This document shows, piece after piece, positions 32,703 through 46,040 of a DNA stretch of 64,000 bases (positions within the stretch are counted from its first letter, which is position 1; each line of letters starts with the position of its first letter). The notes beneath the pieces were generated by a model that saw nothing but the letters and a program-made list of their open reading frames with translations, made no database searches and had not been told where the DNA came from. The position numbers and the translations under genes were made by a program. Source of the stretch: Trileptium ribeirensis (Eukaryota > Nematoda > Enoplea > Enoplida > Thoracostomopsidae); the NCBI GenBank assembly GCA_030248225.1, contig JASANE010012688.1:1-64000 (forward strand), read 5' to 3'.

Positions 32703-35700
32703 TTTTTATTCCGACTTTGGTTATTTATCCCTGCTTGTTTCAGTCTGTGTGGCGTCCATAGTCCCAGTCTGACGTGGTTACGGATGATATAATATATAAT
32801 TTGCTATATATATTTACTTTACCGCGGAATCCGATACTGTTGAGCAAGATTTCAGTTCCCTAGAATACTCGTGTACCTATTCCTTAAGTATGTATCTGGT
32901 CGTGTAAAATTTTCACCTCGCTCGACTAACCCTATCACGTATATTCGGTGCTCCTACTTCGGCAGATATCTTCCGCCTATGTATTTCAATAATTTCACAA
33001 CACTAGCGAAAAACCTCTTATTCTTTATCTCGTTCTGGCACACAACACCACCGTTTCGGGTTCGATGACTACAACTGGCGCCTACCGAGGTTTTATACTC
33101 CTAGTTGCGTCGGTGAAGTTTCCGGATTCGACACCTCCTGTTTCAAAATAGGCTAAGGTTTACCGATAAGGTCAATTCACGATTAATGGGTCAAAAACGT
33201 CGGTAAAGGGGCGGTTTACACTGAAACGGTTAGAAGAGTCACCCCTGATCAAGCAAGTTCAGTAAGGTTGATTAGGTCACCAATCTGGAGATACGTGCCG
33301 TATAATACATGTAGAAGAACATATATATTCAGTAACTCCTACCGAATCACCAGCACTTCATTAGGATATACATTATAAACGCCGCTGCACTCAATGATCA
33401 TAAAAATAAAATCAAATAGAACAATTACAAACAGTGAAATCAAATACTGACCACGACTTCAATTGATTGAGCGCTATTCAATGTCCCCTGCAACAACGCT
33501 GTATGACACCTCCGTTCGCTCGTCGGTCCGTCAAAGCCCGTTAGGTGGCAGTCTTGGCGTGATGTCGAACCACGATGCACACGATCCGGCTGCGGATGTA
33601 CGATCAACACGACGTTGCCCCGTGATCCGATTATTTAAAACAATCCCGTGGCGACGTCTACGGTGGGATCGGTCGTAGAGCGTCCAAGCAGGCATGCTGC
33701 AACACAGCCAATCTCTACACGGATACGGTACTGGCCGGACGAAATAATAACGTTCACTCTAGTTCAGTCAATTGTTCGACCGGGAAACACTGTGCCGTCG
33801 ATTGGTTGAGTAAGTCGGCGATATCAATCAGTTCCTTTACTGCAGTCCTGAGTTACTACCACTGGCACGATTATAATAAAGTCAATCACGAATTAAATCG
33901 CAGATTATATCGCTTACGCAATCCAATACGTTGCCAAATTCGCTTATAATCCTAAAATATTAATACTAACGGTCCACTGTACCGTGGACCCTGAAGCATG
34001 ACCACCGACTACGGGCATCACCGGACAGACTATCACCACCTCCATACAGCCCAGCACGTTTTATTCCTTGACATTATTCAATTAATCTCGGGTCCAGCTC
34101 ACGCTGCCCGGGTTAATGTCAGGACATTATAGCTTTGGCTCAAAACATTCGGTCCAACCGTGCTAGATGGACGGAACGACTCACACTTCGTGGGTAGACT
34201 CAAAATAGCAGCGTTGGACCCTGTGACCGCGTGAGCTGAACCTGGTTGCAGTCATATGTAACTACCAGTAACCACTACTAACATTGCTTTACCAGACAGT
34301 TGTTACAATTTGCACTTACGGGACGCAAACACACATTCTCTCTCAACATGCATTAAGCGGCGAAATCCGAACGGATCTTTGGGGTTGCGAGAGATCCCGA
34401 GGTCCGGTATCTAGTGAGTTAGTACTCAGCAATTTCCCAAAGTTTATGGACGCCTCACGGCGTGGCCCCCACTTTATTTATGTACTAGGACCAGTTCTGG
34501 CCCTAAGGGATCCCAGCTACACCACCCTAGAATTTCACTGTGGTGCCCGGTCAACCCCGGCTTACACGATTCCCCGGTGGACTCTGGTCTAACCGATGGG
34601 AACCGCTTAGCTTAGCAGCCTGCCGCCGGGTTTACCAGGGTGTTCGGCCTGGCCCCTATTGTGGCCCACGGATCTAGCGGTATGGAGGTCCCCCTGAGGG
34701 AGGGTCATCCCCTAAGCCTGCTCACAGGTAATGAGGCTGACCCGTCATTCCCTCTATTTCTGTGGTTGAATTTTATGCCTTTTATGCAAGTCTCAACACT
34801 TTGCCTAGCTTCGCGAAAGGCTCCGTTGAGCCGAGTGATGGTTGCCTAACCCTTAGGCTCTTATTGTGCAGAAGCGCGTTTGGATTGCCTTAGTTCCACT
34901 TAGGGCTGAACACCCTGAGCCTGTTCGGTCCTAGGTATGTGTAAGCATTTGAGAGTACAGAGGGACGTTGGTTTTACGAAAGCTAAACACGTGTACCTAG
35001 GCTCGTTGGTAACAAGGGACTGACGGGGTGCGGGTGCACGCGGAACTGAGGAACGCTGCGGGTCGACTAACTCGGTCGTAGTTAAGCCACTGCACTTGAT
35101 ATGGAGGCGGCCGAAATTTAACACTAAAAAGTCGAAGCAAACACTCAAGCAGAACGCGGGGATAGGGTGGCTGGGATGAAAACGGCATGGCGGGAGCGAG
35201 CATCATGGGGTAACGAGCCGGAGGAAGACGAGGAGCCTAAGTCAAACAACAACTGAACACCTAAAAAGGAGCCGTGCACTTTTCTTGAAACAAGGAGCTA
35301 GATTTAAATCAAAACTAGTTCGCCTAATAAGATCATACACACAAATTTTTTACTCCTTGGTTTAACCCTTTTAACCAACCATATAAACAAGAACAAGTCG
35401 CTAGCGTCACCCAACCGGGTGTGCACTACGAGGTAATTATTTACATTATGAACGCCAACACCATCATGGATGCACGGTACACGTATGAAATGCTCAAGTG
35501 TCGTATGAAATTTTATTCCCCTTTTTCCGTGCAAGTTTCCTTGGATGACGAAATGATGTTTTGTGAGCTCCCATTGGGCTCTTTTAGAAACGCGGAACCC
35601 TCGACCCAAAGTTTGTTATTCGAGCCTGAGCACTTTGATTGCCTCTACCTTGATCAGACACGATACTGTCGCTATTTCTGACCCTAAAAATTTCCTACTT

Positions 35701-37250
35701 CGTCTGGCTACACCGCAGGAGCGCGGGCGTAGCACTTACGGGGGCGCGAGGCATCCGGCGGACGCCACAGCACCCGCAAGGGCTGTCCCAGGTACTAAGC
35801 TCGAGGCAACAACGTTTCAAAAACATCAGGAACACCCGGGCGGATCTCTTCCACGCCTCTGCAGGTCGAAGAGTCCAACCGGACTGACGAAAACAGACCG
35901 AAAAGAAAGCACGAGAAAAACCCTAAACTAGCAACATAGAAAAGATCGGCGACAACCGCCGACTAAGCGCGTCAATTTCTGGGTGCGACTGCTCGACTGG
36001 TCCCGTCTTCAAATTGGGCCCTATCCTTTTATAGCGCCTGTTTTCTCCCTTGTCTCGTTATTCGCCCTAAATTCCCAAATTTTCAAAATAGAATTTAAAC
36101 GTCAAAATAGCATATAAACAAAACAACTAACAACGTCAATAACTATCAAACAAACATGTATGTACACGGACAACCTTCTACTCGCAGCGTTGTCGCCCTG
36201 GTATGTACAATAAGCTAGCCCCTGATTCACTTCAACAACAAAACGGCCAGCAGCTATACGTGGCCGAGGCTCGCCAAGAAAACAAAACCGCCCGCTGGTC
36301 GGTGCGGCAAAAGTTTTGGAGAAACATATAGCGGCGCTCAGGGCGCCGTTTTCTCATAGGGATATCGGCACATTTTTACCAACAAAACAGCAGGCGGTCG
36401 GGGGCAGGACCAGAATGATGCCCAGGCAGACCGGCTGCTGATAAAAATTTGAAATTTAATATATCTCCCATGAGAGGCCCATTAGAGGCCGATTTAGGCG
36501 AGCAGAGCCGAGAATTTCGTTGTCCCATTTAAGTTTAGAGGATCCTGAGCGAACCCGAGGGGGTGAGCGGCCCCGGTTTTCAAGTAAACGGTTAAGGTGG
36601 GACCCCATAAGTGTCCCGGGCTCCAAAAATCGGGAAGGTTTGATTATTTTGGGTGTCCTTTTAGGCTTACAAAATTGTAGGCTTAAGCGCCTGTTTGGGG
36701 ATCCGTAAGTAGTTAGGGGATCCGAATTTTTAGACCCGCCGGGACAATTTGACACCCCTGGGAGGTTCTTAAGATAGTTTAGTCACCCTTTTTCCCTAAA
36801 ATTTGTAGGAAACTCAAAAATTGAATTTTCGTGTCGCACCCCTTAAAATAGTGTCCTAAAATTTCGTATCCTGAGGTGATCTATTTCAGTTCGCCTGGGC
36901 CGAGGATTTTGATCACCAACGAATTTCTTGAGCTCGTCCTAGTATTCTTAAACCAACTATAACGCATAAAAACACCATATATTAAACGAATATCACTACA
37001 CCGCAGATATCGTGAGATAATGATCATTCGGCGTGTTCGCTGGGATCGGCCCGGGGCGACCAGTTTTCGTGTGACACCCAAAAATCCCTGAAACATCCGT
37101 TGGTCCCCGGGCTCTCCGAACGCACACCCGTTCTACGCATCAAATACAATAATATAGATAAAACAGTTTATGCACAAGACAGTCCATCAATCATTTTCAT
37201 GAGAACCGACCGGACACACCCTAATAGTTACTCTGTCCTTCATGATTTGG
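32703..37250 (-). other. Long leader of element 2
   Basis: There are 4.5 kb between the right LTR-like repeat and gag with no recognisable gene on either strand. Plus-strand frames such as 34284-34592 have no motif and I treat them as chance. Confidence 0.35.
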
Positions 37251-37477
37251 TGCCAAAATCACCCCGGGCACCTTCGGGCGGTGGAGTGTGACCTTACAAG
37301 TACGGCGCAAACAAGGTACAATTGTTTATTTTTACAACAAATGAATACTACATGATTATATCAATTCATATAGAGGCCACACTCCGCCGGTATCCGGTCG
37401 TCCGTTTCCCTTGTTCCCTTACAAAATTTGGTGCTTTGTATGCGCTTTGCGAATTCGATGAAATTCGGGCTGTTACA
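37251..37477 (-). repeat. 5' LTR-like repeat of element 2
   Basis: This is the direct counterpart of 24658-24880, with the same TGTAACAGCCC start (minus strand, at 37477), AATAAA and TTTTGGCA end. Flanks (AAAGA on the right) do not duplicate those of the left copy. Confidence 0.6.
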
Positions 37478-37859
37478 AAAGACTAAACAAATTCTAAGTA
37501 TTTCAGCTTGAGCATATGGTGTTTGCTTCCGAAAAGAGCAGTTTCCGCGTACTGTCTTAGATCATTTTGTTCTCATGTAGTGCCAGTGCCCTGTTTGATC
37601 ATCATTTAGAAAGGAGCTTTAAGACCATTGTCTAGAGGTCAGCCCCTGACCGCCCGAGAACCCATCAACCCCTTATAACACCGCTTGCTCGTAACTCATG
37701 GACGATACATCGTGACAATATTTTCCCATGGAGCTACCTAGATTAAACTATTAAAATTACCAAAGTACGTCGTAATACGGATACATGATTTAGGTTTGGG
37801 GCTAACGCCTAGGAAATTGTTTCTACTAAAACGAGTTGGCGGCACGGCCAAACGCCGTC

Positions 37860-40004
37860 TCCCTGTTGCAGTTCACTTGTCAAAGGCACGTTTCTGTGCC
37901 CCATTTTCAAAATAAATACTTGCTATCATAAGTTAAATAAAGATAACCAGCCCCTCCCTCGCGCGAATCGTTTTGACCCAAATCGAGCAAGTGCAAAACA
38001 CAGTTTATTCCTTGGAGCGAGTTGATCGCTGAGTTTAGCCGTCCTTTTATTTTATCAATGGTTGCCCGTTAGGCTATGTGCTATGTATGCCCCCATTTAG
38101 CTTTTTCACCATTTCTGTCTCTCTCCTTTTTCATTTGCCATTTTTGAGATTTGATCCTGCACGGGAAAATTCAGCCCGCTGCAGAATTTTCAATATTAAC
38201 CACTCGACCATCGAGGTCTGATAAATTTAGTTAAAATTTTAGTGATATCTCGACTACACAATTTCGATAGTGCAGTCGAGACACTGTACAACTACAATGT
38301 GTACAGTGCAGTAGGGTCATAGGATAAGTTATAGAGAGAGGGCAAAAGAAAGAACAACCAACCGAGACAAAAGAAAGCGAGAGAAAACCGACGAAGAAAC
38401 ACCGACCCAAAAGGACGCAGACCCGTCCGGGGGCGAAATACCCCGCGCCCCCGCCCAAAAGAAACTCACGAAACCAACCGCCAGGACGACCGAGTGTTGT
38501 CAAGAAAGACACTACGCCTGCCGAATTGTGGACCGACTTCGGTGTCACTTCCCGTGCCCCATACTTAAGTGCCGGGCCCAAGCCAAAAGAACTCCCCTAT
38601 TGGGCAGCCACAAATACCCACCAGCTCTATTAGGACGATAAAATTGATCGCCTAGGACACAGCCAAAGGTGGCACTCGCCCTTGCCCCCGCCCCTTATGC
38701 AGGCCGTTGAAAAGTAACTAGGGTAGCCTCTGTAGAGTGGACAAAACCACGCCACCGGCACGTATTATGTTAGTTCAACTGTTACTCCATCACTAAAACC
38801 CACCCCCACCGCCATAAGCTAACCATACACAAATTTTATAGACTAGAGGCAAGCTGGCTCCCGCATGGACTACTGAATATGTTGAGGCAACACCAACCGG
38901 AAATCTGCACAAACCCCGTCTTATGGGCGAAGCAATGTGAGAAACTCGGTAAGGACAATAGGCAAAATGTAGAGGGCCAAGAATGTATACGTAGGCCGAG
39001 TTGCTATTTACCTGTTGTCTATAATGGTGCCTCACTTTACTGATAAGCTTGTGTTGTACATCCGTGCTGGTATTCGTAGCCTGACTCGTGCCCCTTTTCT
39101 ATTGTCCATTGAATCAATTCAGTTGCGCCAATAGATTTAGTGCTAGCTTTAATACGCCGTTTGCGCTATTAGCATTTTTGTTGCTTTAAACCGGAATTTC
39201 TTCCTCCCCTGCACGATTCCCCCAAATACTAACAACGCCGCGCGTTATCGAGAGCGAACTTCGAAGCACGCCAGAACGCACGACCCGAGACACGCCTGAA
39301 CCAGTTAACGCTGACGGTGGACGCCTGTGGTGTAGATTTTGGTCCGGTATTTCCGGGAACGCCTTCGCTCGTACCACCCCTCTTCCCGTATGGAAATAGA
39401 CAAGGGAATGCACGACAGGATCGTTAGGCTACGACCGTTCCAACCTGTATCATCTTGTATGAATCTCTGACTGTCCGCGTTTGATCAGTATCGTATTGTA
39501 CCTCAAATAAAATCTTGAAAATTACTCGATGTGTTCCGTGTTGTTTATCTCCCTGCGTAATAAGTGCGTCCGAATGGACCGGCCGACCCTACGTGCCATG
39601 GCTTGCGGATGAGACTATTCCAAGCCCTGACACGTTCGGTTCGCCACCAGTGTTTGCATACGATAAGGCCGGAATTACAGCGACAGTGGTCCACCAAATC
39701 GTCAGTCGAACTCACTCATAAAATCATCACACCCCAACCTAGGATGAAATTTATTAGGTAAACCATATTAGCACACACAAATGTAATCAAGTTATCACGT
39801 TACAAAGTAGGTCGTCCGACGTTAAACACTCAGGGAATGTCGGAACCCTGTGGGGGCCACATAGGCTACAACCGGTTAAAGTGTTCGACAGTAATCTAAT
39901 CGAGTACAACTCAATATTTATCTTGTAAACCTAAAACTATCACGCACATTATTTTGAATTAAGTCAGACAAAACAACTTCCGTTAGCTTATTATAGGGAA
40001 TATC
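37860..40004. repeat. Long LTR-like repeat, copy B (truncated)
   Basis: This aligns with A and C from about 37860 (AATCGAGCAAGTGCAAAAC, GCGAGTTGATCGCTGAGTTTAGC, the tRNA-like segment, and the CTCAGGGAATGTCGGAACCCTG hairpin near 39830). Similarity stops at about 40004 (TATAGGGAATATCGG), before the invariant block, where gag C-terminal sequence of element 3 begins. It is the most diverged of the three and may be the 5' LTR of element 3 with its end deleted. 37478-37860 holds nothing recognisable. Confidence 0.5.
38143..38214 (-). ncRNA. tRNA-Ser-like structure within repeat B
   Basis: Minus strand: GATGGTCGAGTGGTTAA, then a variable arm with stem CGGG/CCCG, then GTGCAGGATCAAATC. Compared with copy A the variable-arm stem has changed on both sides (CGGA/TCCG to CGGG/CCCG), a compensatory change that keeps pairing. 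Confidence 0.55.
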
Positions 40005-40007
40005 GGT

Positions 40008-40532
40008 TTGACATTACGACCTATGAACCGTAGGAACGGAGGTGCAGGAGAGCGCCGAGGATACCAACTAAACTGCAGTGCTTCGCAGACGAAAGGTAAT
40101 CGTGAACCTAGCCCAGCCACTACCCACCGTTTAGATGTGCTCAGTCGCGAACTCGGCATGATCCAGGGTAAGTTAGGGTATAGCGCCCCGACTGGCCGAG
40201 TGAATGCTATTGCAATTGCAGACGAACCGCAGTATGACGATGATGGATACGAGATGAACAGGAACGATGACCACATGGACTTTCCTGAGATGACGGATGG
40301 ACTTGTTGAGCGGCATCTGAACGTGATCACGACCGCTCCTTGGGCTGACGCCACGCGTCTTCCTCGGAGTTGTAGTCCGTTCCAGCCGATCGACAATCCC
40401 GAAGATAGGATATTGAGCTCAGCAGACGCCGACTATGAACAGCACTTGGACGAATTGACTGGCACTGTACATAGCACGGAAAATAGAAAATATCCAAAAG
40501 AGGGTTATTTGGGAGAGGGATTGTATATGTGA
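40008..40532 (+). pseudogene. gag: gag C-terminal remnant
   Basis: This 174-codon frame starts directly at the repeat B junction. Its segment GRVNAIAIADEPQYDDDG parallels AQINAMITRDSAKYVHED in the Gag C-terminus of element 2. Capsid and zinc knuckle are absent, so the 5' half of gag was deleted. Confidence 0.4.
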
Positions 40533-41018
40533 TGTGTGGATGTGCCTAGCGCAGGCTTCGATCCACTTGTATATATGTCTGCGAGCGACTTAGAGAGCGA
40601 ACCGCGAGGCGAGCGACCGATCGATTAATCGAACTGTCCGGCCATGCGTGGGCCCGGAGTGAACGAACGAACGAACGTAGTAATGGTAGTGTTGAGATTT
40701 GTGAAGAAATGGAGAATAGTTATGTTGAAAATTATAGGTTAAGTGATTACAAGGAAAGTGATGATTTTATTGCCGGTATTCCCTGGGAATCACCTCAAGG
40801 GGGAATTCCGGAACCCCCAGCTCTTTGGAGATAACTGGAAGGAAAGTGGATGATGATGTTGATGTATTTGAGCCATATTACTATTTTCCTTCTCTGTGGC
40901 TGGCCATCCGAGAGAGAGTGTGGTTGATGTTATTGATGATTATTCCGGCAGGGAAGCCGAGGACGTTGATATGGCTCAGTAAGATAAAGATCGATTCGGG
41001 TCGTCGTGTGAGGCACCC

Positions 41019-43430
41019 ATGGAGTTTTTAGAGCCCACTGGACGGTCAGGAACGATGGAGGCTGAGACGCACGATGTTAGGACCCTTTCGGAGTCGTCCA
41101 GTCCTAGTTCCGTTCTAAATTATAGGTTGTATGATGTAGTATGTGGGTCGGACCGCCGCGCGGGTCGTCCCTTGTGTGAGCGTGAGAATTGTGTGTCGTA
41201 TGAACTTGCTGATTTACCTACGTTAGGTCGCGCTTGTAGTCTTAGTGAATTTATGGCGGATAATGATGGAAGTGATGTTGATGTAATTGAGTGCTATTTT
41301 GAACCGGCCAATTATAGCACTGATGGACTCGAGGTGACTTTCCCGACCTCATTGGCAAGGGGTTCCACGGTCATAGGGTCCTTCCTTGATGCTGACCGGG
41401 GCCGCCCTTGTCACCCGTATCCAAGCAGAGGTAGCAACGGGTTCGCGACCGTTTGCACCAATGAAGCGGGTATGATCGTTGGGGCTGAAAGTATTGCCCG
41501 GGGTCTGCCCAGATACGGGGATGTTGATGGCGGAGTGACAAATAAAGGCCGTCCATCGCATTGTGAGGCTTCCGTTGCGCCAACCGTTGCTGAAGCGCGC
41601 AGTAACGTTCCCCATGCTGAGCTAAGTTTTTTCATTGACTTGCGTGATGAAGTTGATGCGGTTAATGATGTTGTTGAGCAGAAGTGTGTTGAATCGAGGG
41701 AGTCGGTTGGATTCCTAGTTGAACAAAGTGGATCCACAGCGAGCGAAGCGAATCATTTGAGCGAAGCGAGAGTGTCTAATCTAAGTCAGAACGCCACACC
41801 TGTACATAGTGATACTGAGGATGAACTGGACGATGAGCATGGATATAGAGTAGTTGTCGCGCCAGACGATTCCGATGATAGCTACGATGAATACAGCGAT
41901 GATGAACTCGACGAGGAACAAACTATTGAGCGACGAAGAATTCTGGGCGAATTGGGAAGATCCGAACGCTGATTGGTACCGACGTGAACCTACCCCCGAT
42001 GTACGAGAGTGGCACCGTGAAGGTGCGTGGGAAACGCGCCGAAACAATGTGTTACCGCGAGCACCATCGGACGACGGTGTTGACTTGAGCCTGCGAACAA
42101 GTCATTTGTCAATCCGCTCCGAAGACACTGATGATACCACCAGTGAGGATGAGGCGGATGAGATCACTGACGAAGATAGTGATGAGAATGAGTCGATGGA
42201 CGCGAGCGAGTTAAGATTGGCTCAATCGGACGATAGTGCAGGGAGGACCCTATCGAAGGGTCGCCGTGTATGCGCCCAGATAATTTAGGTGACTCGGCTG
42301 ACACTTTGTGTAGTGTTTCTAGCGATATTCTGGGATCCGTCGAAGAGGTGCCCTGTATGCCCTCGGGTAATTCGGATAGCCCACTTAAGAAACCTAAGAC
42401 AGCTGAGGATGAATCCGTCGAAGGGAGACCAAGTATGTCCCCGGGTAATTCGGAGGAATCCGTAAGCATAGTTAATGAACGTTCAGACGCATGTATCGGA
42501 CGAAGACAGTTACTTAACTTTGTGCAGGACGCTAACGACGAACGATCACGCCGACTGGATGAGCAATTGCACAGCATGTATGGACTTTATCTTATTAACG
42601 ACACCCCGATTGAACGCGGACGTTTTCGCCCACTGACGGCGAATCAACGGAATCGACTTGTGAGACTGGACCCATTGTTTGCCATTTCCACTGATCATGC
42701 CGAAACCTCGAACTATCAATACCCGCGCATTGAGGTAACCGAAAATTCGACCCTTTATATAGCGGAATTCCGATTAACTTTAGAGCAGCTGAAGTAAACG
42801 CTGACTTCGGACAGTCTGTGGTACTCCAACCGCAGGCTCTTTTCTATAGGAGAGTCGTGTTAGCCATGGAGCAATTGAACAACCTGAGTAGGCTTTTCGA
42901 CGTTCGCTTCGAATGTAGCGACGATGCAGCTCTTCGACGAGATTCTGCCATGCTGAGCAGTATTCTAGGCATGGCCTCCCTATCGATCACCGCGTAACTG
43001 GATTGTACATCGATCCAGTGGCTCTTGCTTCGTTGGAACTCCTCATGGAATTGTTGGGTCAATGCGTGAATGGCCACACGCTCCAGCAAGTCATGGAGAA
43101 GGAATTTGAGGCAGAGTTGAGTATGCACCCAATGTGCCAAGAGTGTAGGAGGAGTTATGCCCGACCAACATCGAGCGTTGATGCTTGCTGTTATTTTGTC
43201 GGACACCACGGAAAATGGAATTACCAAGGTACTCTAAGCACTGCTTGCGCTTCTATCCGCACTGACGGGTATATAATACCTAACTGGCGTTACTATCTTG
43301 GTATTCAGACGCCCCGAATGCAACGGCTCTCCCGTGCCGCCAACATCGATTTGCATGAGATGCTGAGCGAGCGCCTCAACTGTTGGAATTCATCTACCGC
43401 AATCAGGGCAGTGAAGGAGTCCCAATAACT
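41019..43430 (+). pseudogene. Acidic, NLS-bearing accessory region of unknown function
   Basis: Open frames at 41019-41972, 41854-42288, 42270-42797 and 43003-43428 alternate between two frames with short overlaps, as expected of one long gene hit by small indels. The product is Asp/Glu/Ser-rich (DDSDDSYDEYSDDELDEEQ), with a PLKKPKTAEDE nuclear-localisation-like motif. A folded-looking C-terminal part follows (RRQLLNFVQDAN; MCQECRRSY with Cys/His pairs). I recognise no family. It lies between gag and env, where retroviral pol would be expected. Confidence 0.4.
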
Positions 43431-46040
43431 ACTTTTGTTCAGTACGCAATGAATAACATGAAGTTTCTCGACGAATCCCATAGACGGGATCGCCTAGTGC
43501 TCTTGTGTGCGCGTTTAAGACTCCTGAGACGTCCTGCTAGCGTCAACCTGATCCATATTGAGAGTGGTGAGACAATAGGTGAACATGTAGAAGTAGATTA
43601 CCTGATCTCGGAACCGTGTACACTCCGACGCAGCAGTATCAATAGCTCTACTCAAGACTTGGACGAACAGTTGGCCCTAGCGATGGCCGAGTGTTTGAAC
43701 CCCTCCGAGGAATCCTCTGAAGCTGATTCTCAGGAGGACCTCACTAGACGAGATGAATCGACCGGGGAAGATCCCGAGCAATTAGGCAGGGAGGTAGTGA
43801 GTAGCGAAGACGAATCGGAGCCTCCCCGAAAGATGGCCCGACCCTCTTCACCTTGCCTAAGTAATGGCTTAGGTCAAAATACAGGTCTGCGGAAAGTATG
43901 TACTTTCCTACTGTTATTTTGGCTTTCGGCGCTAAGCTCTACGCATGCCACGCTCTCGCCTGTCAGTGATGCAATCCCGCGACTAGGTATGTTTGTAAAC
44001 TGCCAAGTAGATGTCGTTGTCGGACCGCAGGGTTTGGTAATCACCTCTGAAAAGACTACGCACTTGCCAGTGGTCCTGCAGCTATCATTGAGAGATTGGG
44101 AACGCAAGTCGGACCCCTACGTAAGCAATGTTTGTCCACCATATGAAGTCAACGGATCCTGCCGAGCTGATTGCTGCAGGAAGGCGAACTGTACTGAGTA
44201 CCCGCAGCTGCACACAACCTTGAGCGCACTAGAACGCGAGCTGGACGATGCATACCATGGCATATTAGATACTAATTATTATTCGCTGCTTGTGCATTCT
44301 TTCTGCGTAGAAAACGAGCACTTAAGTGACCTCACCAGCCGCCGTGAAAAGCGCTTTGCAAGCCTAATCGCCAACGCTGCAGGTGCCGTTTCTGGTTTCC
44401 TAGGTCTGGGAATGGCTTTCGCTAACGGCGTTCATATCAATAACGTCCGTCAGCAAGTGACCGTTCTCGAAAAGTTTATGCGCGAGACGAATGACATCTC
44501 TTTTCGGAACACTAAAGCAGTACAGCAATTAACCCGAGCTAATGAGAACATTTATGCATTTCTACACCACAGCATGCAGGAAGTAGTCCCCATGATTGAA
44601 CAAGTCCGCTGTGCTGACCAGAAAGAGGTCACACACGTGCACCATCAGTTGATTGACCACATACTTCGAGCGAACATGCGCTCGTCGGTACAGGCCATAA
44701 TGGAGTCTTTGTTAAACGGTGAACTGTCCCCTGCTGTTATCGAAGTCGTCATGCTACGACGATTATTCGCCATGGATCCCCGCATTTCTAAAACCATCCT
44801 GATGCGAGAACCCAGTCTAGCATACCAATTTGGACGAGTGATGCCCGTAAGTGTAGATTTAACGGGATTTCGCTTTGGCTTTATTTTGTAGTTACCTTTG
44901 CCCGAACGCAGTGATGTCCGCCCTTATTTTCGGATTTACAACACTGGTTGGAACGCTCCTGACACGCTTACGCAGTTGAGACTACCGCTACCGCAATACC
45001 CAGCCAGATTGGGACACGTTCGCTTCGAATCTTTGAATCTAGGAGCATGCAAGCACAGACCCGGAATTGCTTTTTGTGCACCCCACGCGTTACTAACCGA
45101 CCACAGTACAAATTGCCTAGAATGGATCATCGCAGGTGAACTTGTGCCAAAATCTATCAAACTCGCATGCAGCAACCGCACGCTTATCGGCCCACTCGCC
45201 AATGATACCGCCGTACACTCCACTATTCGAGGTGTTCTGGTTAGGACCAGCGAACCTGAAGCTATACTGACTAATCGTAGACAGCTCGCGCACGTGACCC
45301 TAGGTAAGGCCGTTAAGGTTCCGCCTAACGGAATTTTATGGTTCCCGCACGGAAACTACACACAGTTGGTCGTAGGATCGATAGTACTAATGAGCATGCT
45401 AAATCCACAGGAAATTACAATCAAATTTGGACCAAATATTACTATTGACCGGCTCACCGGCCTCAAATTAAGACCTTTAACCTGGAGTTCACTCGACGAT
45501 GCTAAGGCGACTAACTTACAAGTAGCTCAAATAGCCAAGGAACAAGTACAAGAGATAGTTAACTTTCCTGCTTTGTAGTATACTGGACTTTCGCCGTACT
45601 TTATCGTTACCATCATTGTCAGCGTGATTAGTCTGGTCTACTGCATGACCAAGTGTAAGGTCTCCCCTAAATACGCGTACTATCTGCCCCGATGGCTACC
45701 ATGCCGCGAGAGACTGATCAAAACTGATGGCAAACCCCGAAAAGCTATTAGATGGATCAGAGCCGATAAAAGAGGCCCGAGCGCACCACCTGAGGAAGAC
45801 ACTACACCCCGAGTTTCGCCGACCGAGGTTTCGATTGTACCTTCAGGGACGCCGCGCGTGTCCGTTGTGTCCAATCGTGCCTCGCGTCGCTCTAACAGAT
45901 CATTGACAACCTGTGCTTCGTCCGAAGAGGAACTCGTTTTCATAGAGAACGACGAATTATTCGCTGATCCTACCCGTGACTTACGCCGCGGACCCCGACA
46001 AGGTATGTCCCCGACAATTAAACACAATGAATGCAGGTAA
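43383..46040 (+). pseudogene. env: Env-like fusion glycoprotein with two in-frame amber stops
   Basis: One frame is open from 43383 to 46040 apart from TAG at 44889-44891 and 45576-45578. A long acidic N-terminal part carries a basic PPRKMARP motif. A signal peptide follows at residues about 170-189 (a start at M151, 43833, is plausible). Then come a Cys-rich surface region, a furin-like RREKR at 320-324, a hydrophobic Ala/Gly-rich fusion-peptide-like segment (about 325-348) and a helical region. After the first stop there is a glycosylation-rich region. After the second there is a transmembrane segment (about 45597-45650) and a long cytoplasmic tail that overlaps protease. Layout is that of a cleaved viral fusion protein, and the fold class is not assigned. 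As read, it is broken. Confidence 0.7.

Larger units (their letters stand above)
24658..37477 (-). mobile_element. Element 2: retrovirus-like element with gag and two NADAR genes
   Basis: Direct LTR-like repeats (24658-24880 and 37251-37477) flank 12.4 kb whose recognisable genes all lie on the minus strand. The order is gag with zinc knuckle, an EPN-rich ORF, Pro/Ser/Thr-rich remnants, then two NADAR/SGNH-like genes. There is no protease, RT, integrase or env, all of which the related element 3 would place between gag and the Pro-rich region, so a large internal deletion is likely around 29.9-30.8 kb. No target-site duplication was found. Confidence 0.65.

Noticed and set aside
34284..34592. 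102-codon plus-strand ORF in the leader of element 2
   Set aside because: It has no motif, the opposite strand to the element's genes, and no counterpart in element 3.
39970..40010. Hammerhead-ribozyme-like GATGAG followed by GGGAATA, also in repeats A (about 24146) and C (about 60983)
   Set aside because: The core reads CCGATGAG rather than CTGATGAG, no CGAAA partner is present, and copy B loses the motif entirely.
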